The position numbers and the translations under genes were made by a program. Shown one piece after another: positions 40,771 to 40,876 of a stretch of 40,876 nt of DNA; within the stretch, counting starts at the first letter, position 1; each line of letters begins with the position of its first letter. The notes below the pieces were generated by a model. It was not told the origin of the DNA and made no database searches. It saw only the letters and a program-made list of their open reading frames with translations. The DNA is from Alloprevotella sp. OH1205_COT-284 (lineage in GTDB: Bacteria; Bacteroidota; Bacteroidia; Bacteroidales; Bacteroidaceae), in the NCBI RefSeq assembly GCF_003859795.1, contig NZ_RQYI01000022.1, positions 1 through 40,876 of the forward strand, written 5' to 3'.

Positions 40771-40876
40771 AGGAAAATTTAGGTGGCTTGTAGAGTTTTC
40801 TAAGTAACGAGTAGAAAATTCTAAGTAACGAGTAGAAAATTCTAAGTAACGAGTAGAAAATTCTAAGTAACGAGTA
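40771..40876 (+). repeat. 21-bp tandem repeat, probable left end of another interspersed element (copy E)
   Basis: Three exact 21-bp units (40801-40821, 40822-40842, 40843-40863) and 13 bases of a fourth run to the window end. The unit contains TAACGAGTAGAAAATTC, which is the left arm of the hairpin in copy D (32303-32323). The preceding AAAATTTAGG (about 40775) matches a block near the left end of copy C. So the array is probably the variable left end of a further copy continuing beyond this window. Confidence 0.8.

Overview
The window looks like a chromosomal segment of a Bacteroidales bacterium, and Porphyromonas or a close relative fits best. Four things point there. Promoters follow the Bacteroidetes pattern TTG-N19/20-TAnnTTTG (for example 32991-33021, 24599-24629, 27574-27604), and gene starts lack clear Shine-Dalgarno sequences. 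There is a PorE-type lipoprotein of the type IX secretion system. Bacteroidetes-restricted families are present (DUF4924, DUF3078, a Pit transporter fused to a PhoU-like domain). An etfB-etfA-acyl-CoA dehydrogenase operon matches the butyrate-forming arrangement known from Porphyromonas. Coding regions are clearly richer in G+C than the A/T-rich intergenic DNA.

Layout. 1-1023: a degenerate repeat, then tRNA-Asp(GTC), two tandem tRNA-Arg(ACG) and a convergent tRNA-Ser(GCT), separated by two mirror-image terminators. 1172-3394: a GH109-like Gfo/Idh/MocA protein and a D-2-hydroxyacid dehydrogenase. 3456-5537 (-): PorE. 5769-6926: nagA. 7020-10642: etfB, etfA and a long acyl-CoA dehydrogenase. 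10730-12491: ttcA, thioredoxin and a small acidic protein. 13297-15609 (-): pta-ackA. 15892-20969 (-): a TolC / HlyD / two-permease export operon without an ATPase gene. 22312-24558 (-): phosphate transporter. 24928-27531 (-): phosphohexomutase and a NudC-type Nudix hydrolase. 27876-29552 (-): a fatty acid-CoA ligase. 29836-32235: mltG and a DUF3078 protein. 33111-36783: galactose operon galM-gluP-galK. 36891-39114: LysE-type exporter, DUF4924 protein and a family 2 glycosyltransferase. 39233-40570 (-): glutamate dehydrogenase.

How the genes fit together. The core is fermentative metabolism. Glutamate dehydrogenase links amino acids to central carbon. The etf/acyl-CoA dehydrogenase set reduces enoyl-CoA (probably crotonyl-CoA). 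Pta-AckA makes ATP from acetyl-CoA. Sugars enter through the galactose operon, nagA and the phosphohexomutase. Envelope functions are PorE, MltG, the efflux operon and the DUF3078 protein.

The least explained feature is a family of roughly 550-600 bp non-coding repeats lying in the long intergenic gaps. Three near full-length copies (12547-13125 +, 21430-22007 -, 32303-32876 +), one start of a copy at the right edge (40771-40876) and one doubtful relic (1-290) were seen. They share a 27-bp invariant core, many TGTAGACA/TGTCTACA words on both strands, a covarying palindrome and a variable left end built of long hairpins or 21-bp tandem repeats. No protein-coding signal was found in them. No phage, CRISPR array, complete insertion sequence or defence system was seen.
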